Shown here: piece after piece, positions 40,160 to 51,547 of the stretch
How positions within the stretch are numbered: the first letter of the stretch is position 1
How the letters are laid out: every line of letters begins with the position of its first letter
Assembly: GCF_016862895.1 (NCBI RefSeq)
Contig: NZ_BONV01000006.1
Span: forward strand, 62,001-126,000
Direction of reading: 5' to 3'
Source: Planotetraspora kaengkrachanensis
GTDB taxonomy: Bacteria; Actinomycetota; Actinomycetes; Streptosporangiales; Streptosporangiaceae
DNA length: 64,000 nt
Notes under the pieces: model-generated
The model's input: the letters and a program-made list of their open reading frames with translations, nothing else
The model's database searches: none
What the model was told of the DNA's origin: nothing
Program-made: the position numbers and the translations under genes

Positions 40160-41130
40160 GTGACGGACACCCGCACGACGCCTCCCCGCGAGGCTCCCCC
40201 CGGGCCGCGCCCCGCGGCGGGGCGCCGGCGGGGGGCGCTGAGGACCTACTGGCCGCACTACCTGGCCATCTCGCCGTTCTACCTGCTGTTCCTTGTGTTC
40301 GGCCTGGTGCCGGTGCTCTTCTCGCTGTACCTCGCGTTCCAGCACTGGGACGGCATCGGCGACATGCAGTTCGTGGGACTGCGCAACTTCCAGTTCCTCA
40401 TGAAGGACTCCACGTTCTGGCTGTCGCTCTACAACACCTTCGTGATCTGGATCATGTCCACGGTCCCGATGTTGTTCCTGGCACTGGTGGTCGCGGTCCT
40501 GCTCAACTCCAGCGTCCGCTTCACCTCGTTCTATCGGATCGCGTACTTCATCCCGAACGTCACCTCGCTCGTGGCCATCGCCATCGTCTTCGGCGCGGTC
40601 TTCAGCACCAACCAGGGCCTGATCAACGCGATCCTGGGCTGGCTGCACATCGGCGCGGTGCCGTGGCTGAGCAACGAGTGGACGATCAAGGTCGTCATCG
40701 CCTCCCTCATCACCTGGCAGTGGACGGGCTACAACGCGATCCTCTACCTGGCCGGCCTGCAGGCGATCCCGACGGAGATGTACGAGGCCGCCAAGATCGA
40801 CGGAGCGGGGCCGGTCCAGACGTTCTTCCGGATCACGATCCCGCAGCTGCGGCCGATCATCCTGTTCACCGTCGTCGTCTCGACGATCAACGGGATGCAG
40901 ACCTTCACCGAGCCGCAGGTCCTGTTCGGCGGCAACGCCTCCATCAACCCCAACTCGGGCGGGCCGGGCCAGGCGGGCCTCACCGCGATCCTGTACTTCT
41001 ACCGCGAGGCCTTCAGCAACAACGACTACGGATACGGCGCCGCCATCGCCTGGGCCGTCTTCGTGGTGATCCTGCTGTTCACGGCCATCAACTGGCGCCT
41101 CGTGCAGCGCCGCGAGAAGGGGTCGGCGTA

Positions 41131-41131
<1 letters not shown>
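40160..41131 (+). CDS. ABC sugar importer permease (MalF/UgpA type)
   Basis: 323 aa from GTG 40160, 1 nt after the binding-protein stop. Six membrane segments follow a basic, Pro-rich cytoplasmic N-terminus. The EAA loop that contacts the ATPase is EMYEAAKIDGAGPVQTFFRI then TIPQLRPIILFTVVVSTING. HWDGIGDMQFVGLRNFQFLM is the usual segment after TM1. It forms the channel with the next gene product. Its stop codon overlaps the next start by 1 nt. Confidence 0.93.
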
Positions 41132-44959
<3,828 letters not shown>

Positions 44960-44973
44960 TGCGGAGGAGTCTC

Positions 44974-45846
44974 TTGGAAGTCACGACGACGCGGGTGGCG
45001 AGCGCCCCCGTGAACTTCGGGATCTACCGGCACGACACCGACCTGATCGGCGCCGGCGAGCTGCTCGCCGGAATGGCCGAGGCAGGCTACGACGGGGTCG
45101 ACTCCGGCCCGATCGGTTACCTGCAGGCGGGCGACCTCGCGAAGGCGGGGCTCGGGCTGGCGGGCGGCTGGGTCGACCTGAGGTACGGCGACGCCGCCGG
45201 GTTCGACGCCGACCTCGCCGGCCTGCGCGCGGCGCTCGACGTCTTCACGAGCGTCCCCGTGGACGACCCCCGGTTCGCCCCACGGCCGACCCTGGCCTGC
45301 CCGAGCAACGTGGAGAGGTTCGCGCGGCCCGGCGGCGGGGCCCCCGGGATCCCCGACGAGGCCTGGCCGGGCTTCGCCGCCCGCGTGCAGGCCGCGGCCG
45401 ACGTGTGCCGCGAGGCCGGGCTCGAGCCGACCTTCCACTACCACCTCGGCACCGACGTGGAGACTCCGGAGGACGTCGAAAGGCTCCTCGAGCTCACCGA
45501 CGTCGGGATCTGCCTCGACACCGGCCACCTCTGGCTCGCGGGCGGCGACCCCGTCGCCGCGCTCAGGGCCTGGTCGGGGCGGGTCACGCAGGTCCACGTG
45601 AAGGACGCCGACCGCGCGGTCCTGGCTCGGGGCGGCGACCTGACCACGGCGGTGGCGAACGGCTGCTTCCCCGCGCTGGGACAGGGCGAGGTGGACATCG
45701 CGGGTTTCGCCGACGTGCTCCGCGAGGTCGGCTACCAGGGCTGGATCGTGATCGAGCAGGACGCGCCCGCGACCGGCCAGGATCTCGGCGCGATCCTCGC
45801 CGACCAGCGGGCCAACCGGGAGTTCTTGAGGAGCGTGGGCCTGTGA
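44974..45846 (+). CDS. sugar phosphate isomerase/epimerase (AP-endonuclease-2-type TIM barrel)
   Basis: About 290 aa. TTG 44974 is chosen because GGAGGAG lies 6-8 nt before it; ATG 44959, which overlaps the beta-galactosidase stop, is an alternative without a ribosome site. Motifs: NFGIYRHDTDLIGAGELLAG, LEPTFHYHLGTDVETPEDVE (His), VGICLDTGHLWLAGGDPVAA (Asp-His) and QVHVKDADR then GYQGWIVIEQD (Glu). These are the metal ligands of the xylose-isomerase-like barrel. Such proteins next to a Gfo/Idh/MocA enzyme often handle 3-keto- or inositol-type sugars. The next gene overlaps by 4 bp. Confidence 0.87.
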   Translation: MEVTTTRVASAPVNFGIYRHDTDLIGAGELLAGMAEAGYDGVDSGPIGYLQAGDLAKAGLGLAGGWVDLRYGDAAGFDADLAGLRAALDVFTSVPVDDPRFAPRPTLACPSNVERFARPGGGAPGIPDEAWPGFAARVQAAADVCREAGLEPTFHYHLGTDVETPEDVERLLELTDVGICLDTGHLWLAGGDPVAALRAWSGRVTQVHVKDADRAVLARGGDLTTAVANGCFPALGQGEVDIAGFADVLREVGYQGWIVIEQDAPATGQDLGAILADQRANREFLRSVGL

Positions 45847-46937
45847 GGCTCAAGGTTGCGGTGGCCGGGCTCGGCGTCATCGCGCAGACGGTGCACCTGC
45901 CCCTGCTGGAGCGGCGCGGCGACCTGTTCGAGGTGGTCGCCCTGTGCGACCTGTCGGCCTCGCTGACCGCACGCCTGGCCGACCGGTACGGCGCGGCAAG
46001 GCGCTACACCGACGTGACGGAGATGCTCGACGCGGGCGGATTCGACGCCGTGCTGGTGCTGACGTCGGGCTCGCACGGACGGGTCGTCGTCGACGCGCTC
46101 CGCAGGGGCTACGCCGTACTGTGCGAGAAGCCTCTCGCCTACACCCGCGCCGAGGCGGCCGAGATCGCGGCGATCGAGGATCCCGATCGGCCCCGGCTGA
46201 TGGTCGGATACATGAAGCAGTACGACCCCGCCGTCCAGCGGGTGGCCGGACGGCAGGTCGACCTGCGCGCCGTCCAGGTGACCGTCCTGCACCCGAGCGA
46301 CCAGGCGCAGCTCGCGTTCGCCCGGCTCCCCGAGCCGCCCGGCGACGTGCCGGCCGAGGTGATCGACCGGCTGCGCGCGCAGGACGACGAACTGGTCCGC
46401 GCCGCCATCGGCGAGGCCACGCCCGAGGCGCGCGGGCTCTACATGACCATCCTCAACAGCATCTGCCACGACCTGTCGCTGCTGCGTCTGCTCGCGGGCG
46501 GGCCGGCGGGAGTCGACCACGTCGCGACCTGGCCGGGAGCAGGCGGGCGTTCGGTCGAGATGTCGGGGGAACTGCGTGCCGGCGGGCGTTACGCCGTCCA
46601 CTGGCACTATCTCGGGGACTACCCCGCCTACCGGGAGACCGTGGCCCTGCACCACGCCACCGGCTCGTTCGAGGTGGTCTTCCCCACGCCGTACCTGCTG
46701 GGTGCGGCGACCCGGCTCACCGACGTGAGCGCCGACGGGCAGTTGGAGTTCGGCGACGTCACCCCGTCCTTCGAACGCGAACTGGTGGCCTTCCACGAGA
46801 TGGTGACCGCAGGGGTGCCGCCTCTCACCGGAGTGCCGGGAGCGTTGGAGGACATCGTGACCGCCCAGCAGGCCGTGACCAGGCTGCTGGCGAACGAAGG
46901 CCTCACCCCCACCGGCGAATCCGCCACCTCCATGTGA
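45843..46937 (+). CDS. Gfo/Idh/MocA-family NAD(P)-dependent sugar dehydrogenase
   Basis: 364 aa from GTG 45843, overlapping the isomerase gene by 4 bp (GTGA). The Rossmann start is LKVAVAGLGVIAQTVHLPLL; the family motif is YAVLCEKPLAYTRAEAAEIA (EKP lysine). The C-terminal domain has SICHDLSLLRLLAGGPAG with the conserved Asp-His-like pair. It oxidises or reduces a sugar or cyclitol hydroxyl. It is the last gene of the kinase-to-dehydrogenase operon, followed by the 53-bp repeat array. Confidence 0.88.
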   Translation: MRLKVAVAGLGVIAQTVHLPLLERRGDLFEVVALCDLSASLTARLADRYGAARRYTDVTEMLDAGGFDAVLVLTSGSHGRVVVDALRRGYAVLCEKPLAYTRAEAAEIAAIEDPDRPRLMVGYMKQYDPAVQRVAGRQVDLRAVQVTVLHPSDQAQLAFARLPEPPGDVPAEVIDRLRAQDDELVRAAIGEATPEARGLYMTILNSICHDLSLLRLLAGGPAGVDHVATWPGAGGRSVEMSGELRAGGRYAVHWHYLGDYPAYRETVALHHATGSFEVVFPTPYLLGAATRLTDVSADGQLEFGDVTPSFERELVAFHEMVTAGVPPLTGVPGALEDIVTAQQAVTRLLANEGLTPTGESATSM

Positions 46938-46953
46938 CCACCCACCCCTGCGC

Positions 46954-47177
46954 GTGATCATGCACAGGTTCGGAGAAAGGCGTCCCGACCTGCCCCACCC
47001 TTCAGCGTGATCATGCACCAGTTCGCGGATGCGCGGCCCGACCTGCTACGACCATGAGCGTGATCATGCACGGATTCGTGATCAGCGCCCTTGACCAGCT
47101 CGAACTCCAGTCGTGATCATGCACAAGTTCGTGCAGGGCTGCGGCGATCAGGGGAAACCTCACTCGTGATCATGCAC
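46954..47177 (+). repeat. 53-bp periodic array, forward half (five GTGATCATGCAC copies)
   Basis: Perfect copies of GTGATCATGCAC start at 46954, 47007, 47060, 47113 and 47166: every interval is exactly 53 bp. The first four copies are followed by a TTCG-containing extension, giving a consensus CGTGATCATGCACANGTTCG; the rest of each unit is variable, though units 1 and 2 share CCCGACCTGC. The core TGATCA is itself palindromic. No ORF with a plausible ribosome site uses this DNA, and 53 is not a multiple of three. It begins 16 bp after the dehydrogenase stop. I do not recognise the element. Confidence 0.9.
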
Positions 47178-47233
47178 GGCTGGCACCTGCTGTCGCCATG
47201 TGCTCTCGTCGGCTCCCGACCGTGCGTACACGC

Positions 47234-47525
47234 CTGCATGATCACGTATGCCGTCGGCGCAGGTCGGGGGTGTTCATCCGAACGTGTGCATGATCACGAA
47301 GCGAATCCGCGCTGGTCACGTGCGCGGATCGCGAGGTTGTGCATGATCACGGGATGGGGCCGCGCTGGTCGCGTGCGCCTTTCGCGACGTTGTGCATGAT
47401 CACGCCCTGGGGCCGTGCTGGTCAGGGGCGCGATTCACGAGGCTGTGCATGATCACGCGCAGGGGTGCATGATCACGCTCATGGGCCCGCGTTGTGTGTG
47501 ATCACGCGCAGGGGCGTGTGATCAC
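47234..47525 (-). repeat. 53-bp periodic array, reverse half (GTGCATGATCAC copies)
   Basis: The same 12-mer in opposite orientation starts at 47234 (one mismatch), 47286, 47339, 47392, 47445 and 47465; shortened GTGTGATCAC copies start at 47496 and 47516. The intervals are 52, 53, 53 and 53 bp, then 20, 31 and 20. Units 7-9 also share a GCTGGTC stretch between motifs, so they are diverged tandem duplicates. Together with the forward half the array is symmetrical about 47205. The last copy runs into the 3' end of the convergent hydrolase gene (stop near 47522). Confidence 0.88.
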
Positions 47526-48400
47526 GCTTGGGGGGCGGGGGCGGGGGCGTCGGCTAGGAAGGTTCTGATCAGCGCGGTGACCTCATCAAGGGCGCTTTCG
47601 AGGAGGAAGTGACCGCCCTCGAGCAGGTGGATCCGGGCATCGGGCAGATCGTCGGCGAAGGCCCGGGCTCCCGCGGGGCCGAAGATCTCATCTCCCTTCC
47701 CCCATACGGCGAGCAGGGGCGTCTGCCGCGCGCGGAGGTATTCGTGCAGGCGCGGGTAGAGCGGGGGGTTGGTCGCGTAGTCGAGGAAAAGGGCCAGCTG
47801 GACGCGGTCGTTGCCGGGACGTGAGACCAGGGCGAAGTCGTGATGCCAGGTGTCCGGGCTGACCACGGTCTCGTCCGGCACGCCGGTGAGGTACTGCCAC
47901 TTGATCGCGTCGAGGGTGAGGGCCTGCCGGATGGCCGTCTCGGTTTCCTGGGTCTGCTCCCGGTGGTAGGCCCAGACGGTCTCCCAGAAGCTCGGGACGA
48001 AGCCCGCCTCGTAGCCGTTGCCGTTCTGGGTGATGATCGCCGTGATCGCGTCCGGCCGGTTCAGGGCGAGCCGCCATCCGACGGGTGCGCCGTAGTCCTG
48101 TACGTAGACGGCGTAGCGGGTGACCCCCAACTGGCTCAGCAGTCCCTCGGTAAGCCCGGCGAGCGCGTCGAAGGTGTAGTCGAACTCGTCGGCGGACGGC
48201 GCGTCGGACAGCCCGAAGCCCAGGTAGTCGGGGGCGATGACGTGGTAGCGGTCCGCCAGGGCCGGGATGAGGTCCCGGAACATGAACGAACTGGTCGGGA
48301 AGCCGTGGAGCAGCACGAGCACCGGCGCGTCCGCCGGTCCGGCCTCGCGGTAGAAGAGCCGGTGCCCCTCGACGACGGCGTAACGATGATGAACGTTCAT
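47522..48400 (-). CDS. alpha/beta-hydrolase, haloalkane dehalogenase/epoxide hydrolase type
   Basis: 292 aa from ATG 48400, with AAGGGGGT upstream. LLHGFPTSSFMFRDLIPAL carries the HGxP oxyanion motif, and YAVYVQDYGAPVGWRLAL places an Asp nucleophile (Asp102) where esterases have Ser. The acid is in WGKGDEIFGP and the His in LLEGGHFLLES. An Asp nucleophile indicates hydrolysis of epoxides or C-halogen bonds rather than esters; which cannot be told. It is divergent from the CGNR regulator at 48483, its probable controller. Confidence 0.87.
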   Translation of the reverse strand: MNVHHRYAVVEGHRLFYREAGPADAPVLVLLHGFPTSSFMFRDLIPALADRYHVIAPDYLGFGLSDAPSADEFDYTFDALAGLTEGLLSQLGVTRYAVYVQDYGAPVGWRLALNRPDAITAIITQNGNGYEAGFVPSFWETVWAYHREQTQETETAIRQALTLDAIKWQYLTGVPDETVVSPDTWHHDFALVSRPGNDRVQLALFLDYATNPPLYPRLHEYLRARQTPLLAVWGKGDEIFGPAGARAFADDLPDARIHLLEGGHFLLESALDEVTALIRTFLADAPAPAPQA

Positions 48401-48417
48401 AGCTAACCCCCTTGAGC

Positions 48418-48457
48418 GGTTTGTACGGTTAGAGCAAACCAAGTGAAGGTGTAACCT
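48418..48457. promoter_or_regulatory. nested inverted repeats in the hydrolase/CGNR divergent promoter
   Basis: GGTTTG (48418-48423) and CAAACC (48435-48440) are perfect inverted repeats with an 11-bp spacer; GGTTA (48427-48431) and TAACC (48452-48456) form another pair. They occupy most of the 82-bp gap between the two start codons. Binding by the CGNR protein is inference. Confidence 0.4.
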
Positions 48458-48482
48458 GTCAAATAAGGAAGAGAGGTTAGAC

Positions 48483-49004
48483 ATGTTCGTGTCGACGACG
48501 CGGGCGGACGAAGACGCGCTCGTGGACCTGCTCAACACCACGCCGCTCATCGACGGCGTCGTCCGGGACCGCCTGGGCGACGTCGCGGAGGCCCGCGCGT
48601 GGCTCCGGGAACGAGGCGGGAGCGGGTCGCCGGCCGACTGGGACGCCGCGCGGCAGGCGCGTGACGCGATTCAGGCGGTCGTACGCGGTGAGCGGCTGGC
48701 GACCGTGCTGACGCCGTTCCTCGAGGGGGTCGCCTACCGTCCGATCGTGTCGGAACACGGGGTGGAGTGGCGTCTCGACGCGCCGGTGGAGCGTGCGTCG
48801 GCGGTCAGAGCCGTGCTGTCCTGGAGCGCTCTGGAAAGGGCGAAGCCGGGACGGCTCAGGCCGTGCGCGAACGACGAGTGTCACCTGTTCCTGCTCGACC
48901 GCAGCAAGACCAACCAGGCCCGCTGGTGCTCGATGGCCGTGTGCGGGAACAGGATGAAGGCCAGGCGGCACTACCAGCGGGCACGCCAGGCGCAGGACGG
49001 CTGA
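48483..49004 (+). CDS. ABATE/CGNR zinc-finger transcriptional regulator
   Basis: 173 aa, MFVSTTRADEDALVDLLNTT. The N-terminal ABATE domain includes LVDLLNTTPLIDGV and the stretch to about residue 115. The C-terminal CGNR finger is RLRPCANDECHLFLLDRSKT then NQARWCSMAVCGNRMKARRH, with four Cys for zinc and the diagnostic CGNR. These stress-related regulators usually control a neighbouring enzyme or exporter. Divergent from the dehalogenase/epoxide-hydrolase-like gene. Confidence 0.9.
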   Translation: MFVSTTRADEDALVDLLNTTPLIDGVVRDRLGDVAEARAWLRERGGSGSPADWDAARQARDAIQAVVRGERLATVLTPFLEGVAYRPIVSEHGVEWRLDAPVERASAVRAVLSWSALERAKPGRLRPCANDECHLFLLDRSKTNQARWCSMAVCGNRMKARRHYQRARQAQDG

Positions 49005-49066
49005 GCCGGAACTCCCGGCCGGTTTCCGATCACGCCCTCGACCGTCGACCATCGAGAGGAGTCGTG

Positions 49067-50041
49067 ATGCGCGCCATCGTCATCGAGAGGTTCGGCGGGC
49101 CGGACTGCCTCGTCTACACGGAACTGCCTGAGCCCGAGCCCCTGGCCGGTCATGTCGTCATCGAGGTCAAGGCGTTCGGCCTCAACCATGCCGAGATGCA
49201 CATGCGCAGAGGGGAGTGGGCGGAGGCCGCGAGGGTCAGCGGCATCGAGTGCGTCGGGCTGGTGAAGGCCTGTCCCGGCGGGGAGTTCCCCGTCGGCGCC
49301 AAGGTCGCGGCGCTGATGGGGGGCCTCGGGCGGACCATCGACGGCAGCTACGCGGAATACACCAGGGCGCCCGCGTCGAACGTGGCGCTCATCGAGTCGG
49401 AGCTGCCCTGGGCCGAGCTCGCCGCAGTACCGGAGACCTACGCCACGGCGTGGACCTGCCTGTTCCGTAATCTGGAGATCACGCGAGGGCAGACGCTGGT
49501 CGTCCGGGGCGCGACCTCCGCCTTCGGCCAGGCCGCGCTCAACCTCGCGGTGGACGCCGGAGCGCGGGTCGTCGCCACCACGCGCGACCGGGGGCGCTTC
49601 GCCCTGCTGGAGGGGCTCGGCGCGGACCGCGCCGAGATCGAAGGCCCGGGGCTCTCCCAGCGCATCGACGAGGCCAAGAGGATCGACGCGGTGCTCGACC
49701 TCGTGGGCAACAGCACGATCCTCGACTCCCTGGCGATGTTGCGCCGGGGTGGACGCGCCTGCCTGGCCGGCTGGCTGGGAGGCCTCGATCCGATCGCCGG
49801 CTTCGACCCGCTGTCGCAGATGGCGAGCGGGGTCCATCTGACCTTCTTCGCCAGTTTCGTGTTCGGGACGCCGGGCTTCCCGCTGTCCGACGTGCCGCTG
49901 CAGGCGATCGCGGAGCAGGTGGCGGCGGGCCGGCTGAAGGCCGGGCCGTCGCGCGTGTTCGGCTTCGAGGAGATACGCGAGGCGCATCGGGTGATGGAGG
50001 CCGGCGAGGCCGTAGGCAAGATGGTCGTCGTGGTCGCCTGA
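49067..50041 (+). CDS. zinc-binding-type alcohol dehydrogenase / quinone oxidoreductase (MDR family)
   Basis: 324 aa from ATG 49067, with GAGAGGAG upstream. MDR fold: VIERFGGPDCLVYTELPEPE, AFGLNHAEMHMRRGEWAEAA, the NADPH site LVVRGATSAFGQAALNLAVD and the C-terminal FGFEEIREAHRVMEAGEAVG then KMVVVV. The Zn ligands of true alcohol dehydrogenases are absent, which fits the quinone-oxidoreductase branch (NADPH reduction of quinones or enones). It follows the CGNR gene on the same strand by 62 bp and may belong to its regulon. Confidence 0.87.
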   Translation: MRAIVIERFGGPDCLVYTELPEPEPLAGHVVIEVKAFGLNHAEMHMRRGEWAEAARVSGIECVGLVKACPGGEFPVGAKVAALMGGLGRTIDGSYAEYTRAPASNVALIESELPWAELAAVPETYATAWTCLFRNLEITRGQTLVVRGATSAFGQAALNLAVDAGARVVATTRDRGRFALLEGLGADRAEIEGPGLSQRIDEAKRIDAVLDLVGNSTILDSLAMLRRGGRACLAGWLGGLDPIAGFDPLSQMASGVHLTFFASFVFGTPGFPLSDVPLQAIAEQVAAGRLKAGPSRVFGFEEIREAHRVMEAGEAVGKMVVVVA

Positions 50042-50201
50042 CCGGACGGTTCCGGAGGACGGGTTCATGTCGGACGGCCGGGTCGAGCCTGCGGGGGCGT
50101 ATCGTCCGGAGGGGCGTCCGACGTGCTCGCCGCCCCGGTCCTGTACGCGGCGGCGCTTCCGGCTCGCCGCGCGATCGCCACGCCGGCCGAGGGGAGCAGG
50201 C

Positions 50202-50720
50202 TTGGACAGCTTCGGCGACGCCCTCATCGGCGACTGGCATCGCGCCGTCTACGCCGCCGTGAAGGCGGTCGCCTTGTTCGTCACCGCGGCCGTGGCGTTC
50301 CGGCTCACTGAACGCAGGACCATGGCGGAGTTCGCCCCGTTCGACTGGGTCGCGGCCGTCGCGGTCGGCGCCCTGGTGGGGCGGACCGCCACCGCGACCG
50401 ACGCCGCGTGGCTGACCGGCGCCGCCGCGCTGGTGGCCCTGCTCGCGGTCCACGCGGCCGTCACCAGGCTGCGCCTCCTGCCGGTGATCAGCCGCCTGGT
50501 CGACCCGCCGTTGCGCGTCCTCATCCACGACGGTCAGGTGAACAGGCGCAACCTGCGCCGGTGCGGGCTCACCGAGGCCGACCTCGACGCCGTCCTGCGT
50601 CAGCACGGGCACGCCGGTCCTTCGGGTGTCCACCTGGCGATCTTCGAGGCCAAGGGCGCCGTCTCCGTCCTGCCGCACCCGGACGCGCCGTCGCCGCCAG
50701 GCGGCGCCCTCCCACGTTAA
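50202..50720 (+). CDS. DUF421 (YetF/YcaP-like) membrane protein
   Basis: 172 aa from TTG 50202, preceded by GAGGGGAG; the longer upstream frame is Arg/Pro-rich and non-coding in look. Three hydrophobic segments are followed by a small soluble domain: FRLTERRTMAEFAPFDWVAA, VAVGALVGRTATATDAAWLT and PPLRVLIHDGQVNRRNLRRC, then LTEADLDAVLRQHG. This matches DUF421 proteins, membrane proteins of unknown role, sometimes linked to spore or envelope properties. The gene stands alone after the oxidoreductase gene. Confidence 0.82.
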   Translation: MDSFGDALIGDWHRAVYAAVKAVALFVTAAVAFRLTERRTMAEFAPFDWVAAVAVGALVGRTATATDAAWLTGAAALVALLAVHAAVTRLRLLPVISRLVDPPLRVLIHDGQVNRRNLRRCGLTEADLDAVLRQHGHAGPSGVHLAIFEAKGAVSVLPHPDAPSPPGGALPR

Positions 50721-50817
50721 CGATCACCACATGTCCGGATTTTGATACGAAGCCTCTTGATATATGGACATATGAGATGATCGCCGTGCGTTGTGGACAT
50801 GGAAGGCGACGATCGAG

Positions 50818-51495
50818 ATGACCTCTCCCATGAACGACACCCGCGCGTACGCCCGGCGACTGGCCGCGCAGTACGTCGAGCAGGGCGACCCGACGGGCTG
50901 GTTCGAGCCGCTGTACGCCGCGGCCGACCGCGGGGAGACCGTGGTGCCGTGGGCGGACCGCGAGCCCAACCCGCACCTCGTCACCTGGGCCGGGTCGCGT
51001 GGCCTGTCCGGAGCCGGCCGTACGGCCCTGGTCGTCGGATGCGGCCTCGGCGACGACGCCGAGTACCTCGCCGGGCTGGGCTTCGCGGTGACGGCGTTCG
51101 ACGTGGCGCCGAGCGCGATCGAGGGGGCGCGCCGCCGCTTCCCCGGCTCTCCGGTCCGCTACGTCGCGGCCGACCTGCTGGCGACGCCGGAAGAGTGGCG
51201 GGCCGGGTTCGACCTCGTCGTCGAGATCTACACCCTGCAGGTGCTGACGGGGCGGTCCCGCGAGAACGCCATCGCCCGGGTCTCCTCGCTCGTGGCGCCG
51301 GACGGCACGCTCCTGGTGATCGCCAGGGCCAGACTCGACGACGAGCCCGCGGGGGAGATGCCGTGGCCGCTGACCCGGGACGACATCGAGTCGTTCACCG
51401 GCCACGGCCTCGAGCCCGCCGAGATCGTCGACTTCGACGACGACGAGGATCCTCCGAAGCGGCGCTGGCGGGCCGAGTTCCGCGCCGCCGGATAG
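50818..51495 (+). CDS. class I SAM-dependent methyltransferase (TPMT-like)
   Basis: 225 aa from ATG 50818; ATG 50830 (MNDTRAYARRLAAQYVEQGD) is also possible. TGWFEPLYAAADRGETVVPW and ALVVGCGLGDDAEYLAGLGF (motif I) followed by VTAFDVAPSAIEGARRRF resemble thiopurine-methyltransferase-type enzymes. APDGTLLVIARARLDDEP is motif III. The substrate is unknown. Upstream, TTGATATATGGACATATG near 50757-50774 is an AT-rich likely promoter. The stop codon lies in a 28-bp tandem duplication. Confidence 0.83.
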   Translation: MTSPMNDTRAYARRLAAQYVEQGDPTGWFEPLYAAADRGETVVPWADREPNPHLVTWAGSRGLSGAGRTALVVGCGLGDDAEYLAGLGFAVTAFDVAPSAIEGARRRFPGSPVRYVAADLLATPEEWRAGFDLVVEIYTLQVLTGRSRENAIARVSSLVAPDGTLLVIARARLDDEPAGEMPWPLTRDDIESFTGHGLEPAEIVDFDDDEDPPKRRWRAEFRAAG

Positions 51496-51547
51496 CGCGC
51501 GCCGGGAGGACGCCGCCGGATAGCGCGCGCCGGGAGGACGCCGCCGG
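51483..51547. repeat. 28-bp tandem duplication at a gene end
   Basis: A 28-bp unit beginning CGCCGCCGGATAGCGCGC is repeated exactly at 51483-51510 and 51511-51538, followed by a 9-bp third start. The first copy contains the methyltransferase stop codon. The third partial copy touches the convergent LLM gene end at 51548. Confidence 0.85.

Noticed and set aside
46954-47525. CRISPR array
   Set aside because: The repeat is only about 12 bp (20 with flanks), the orientation flips in the middle, the spacers between units are partly similar to each other, and there are no cas genes.
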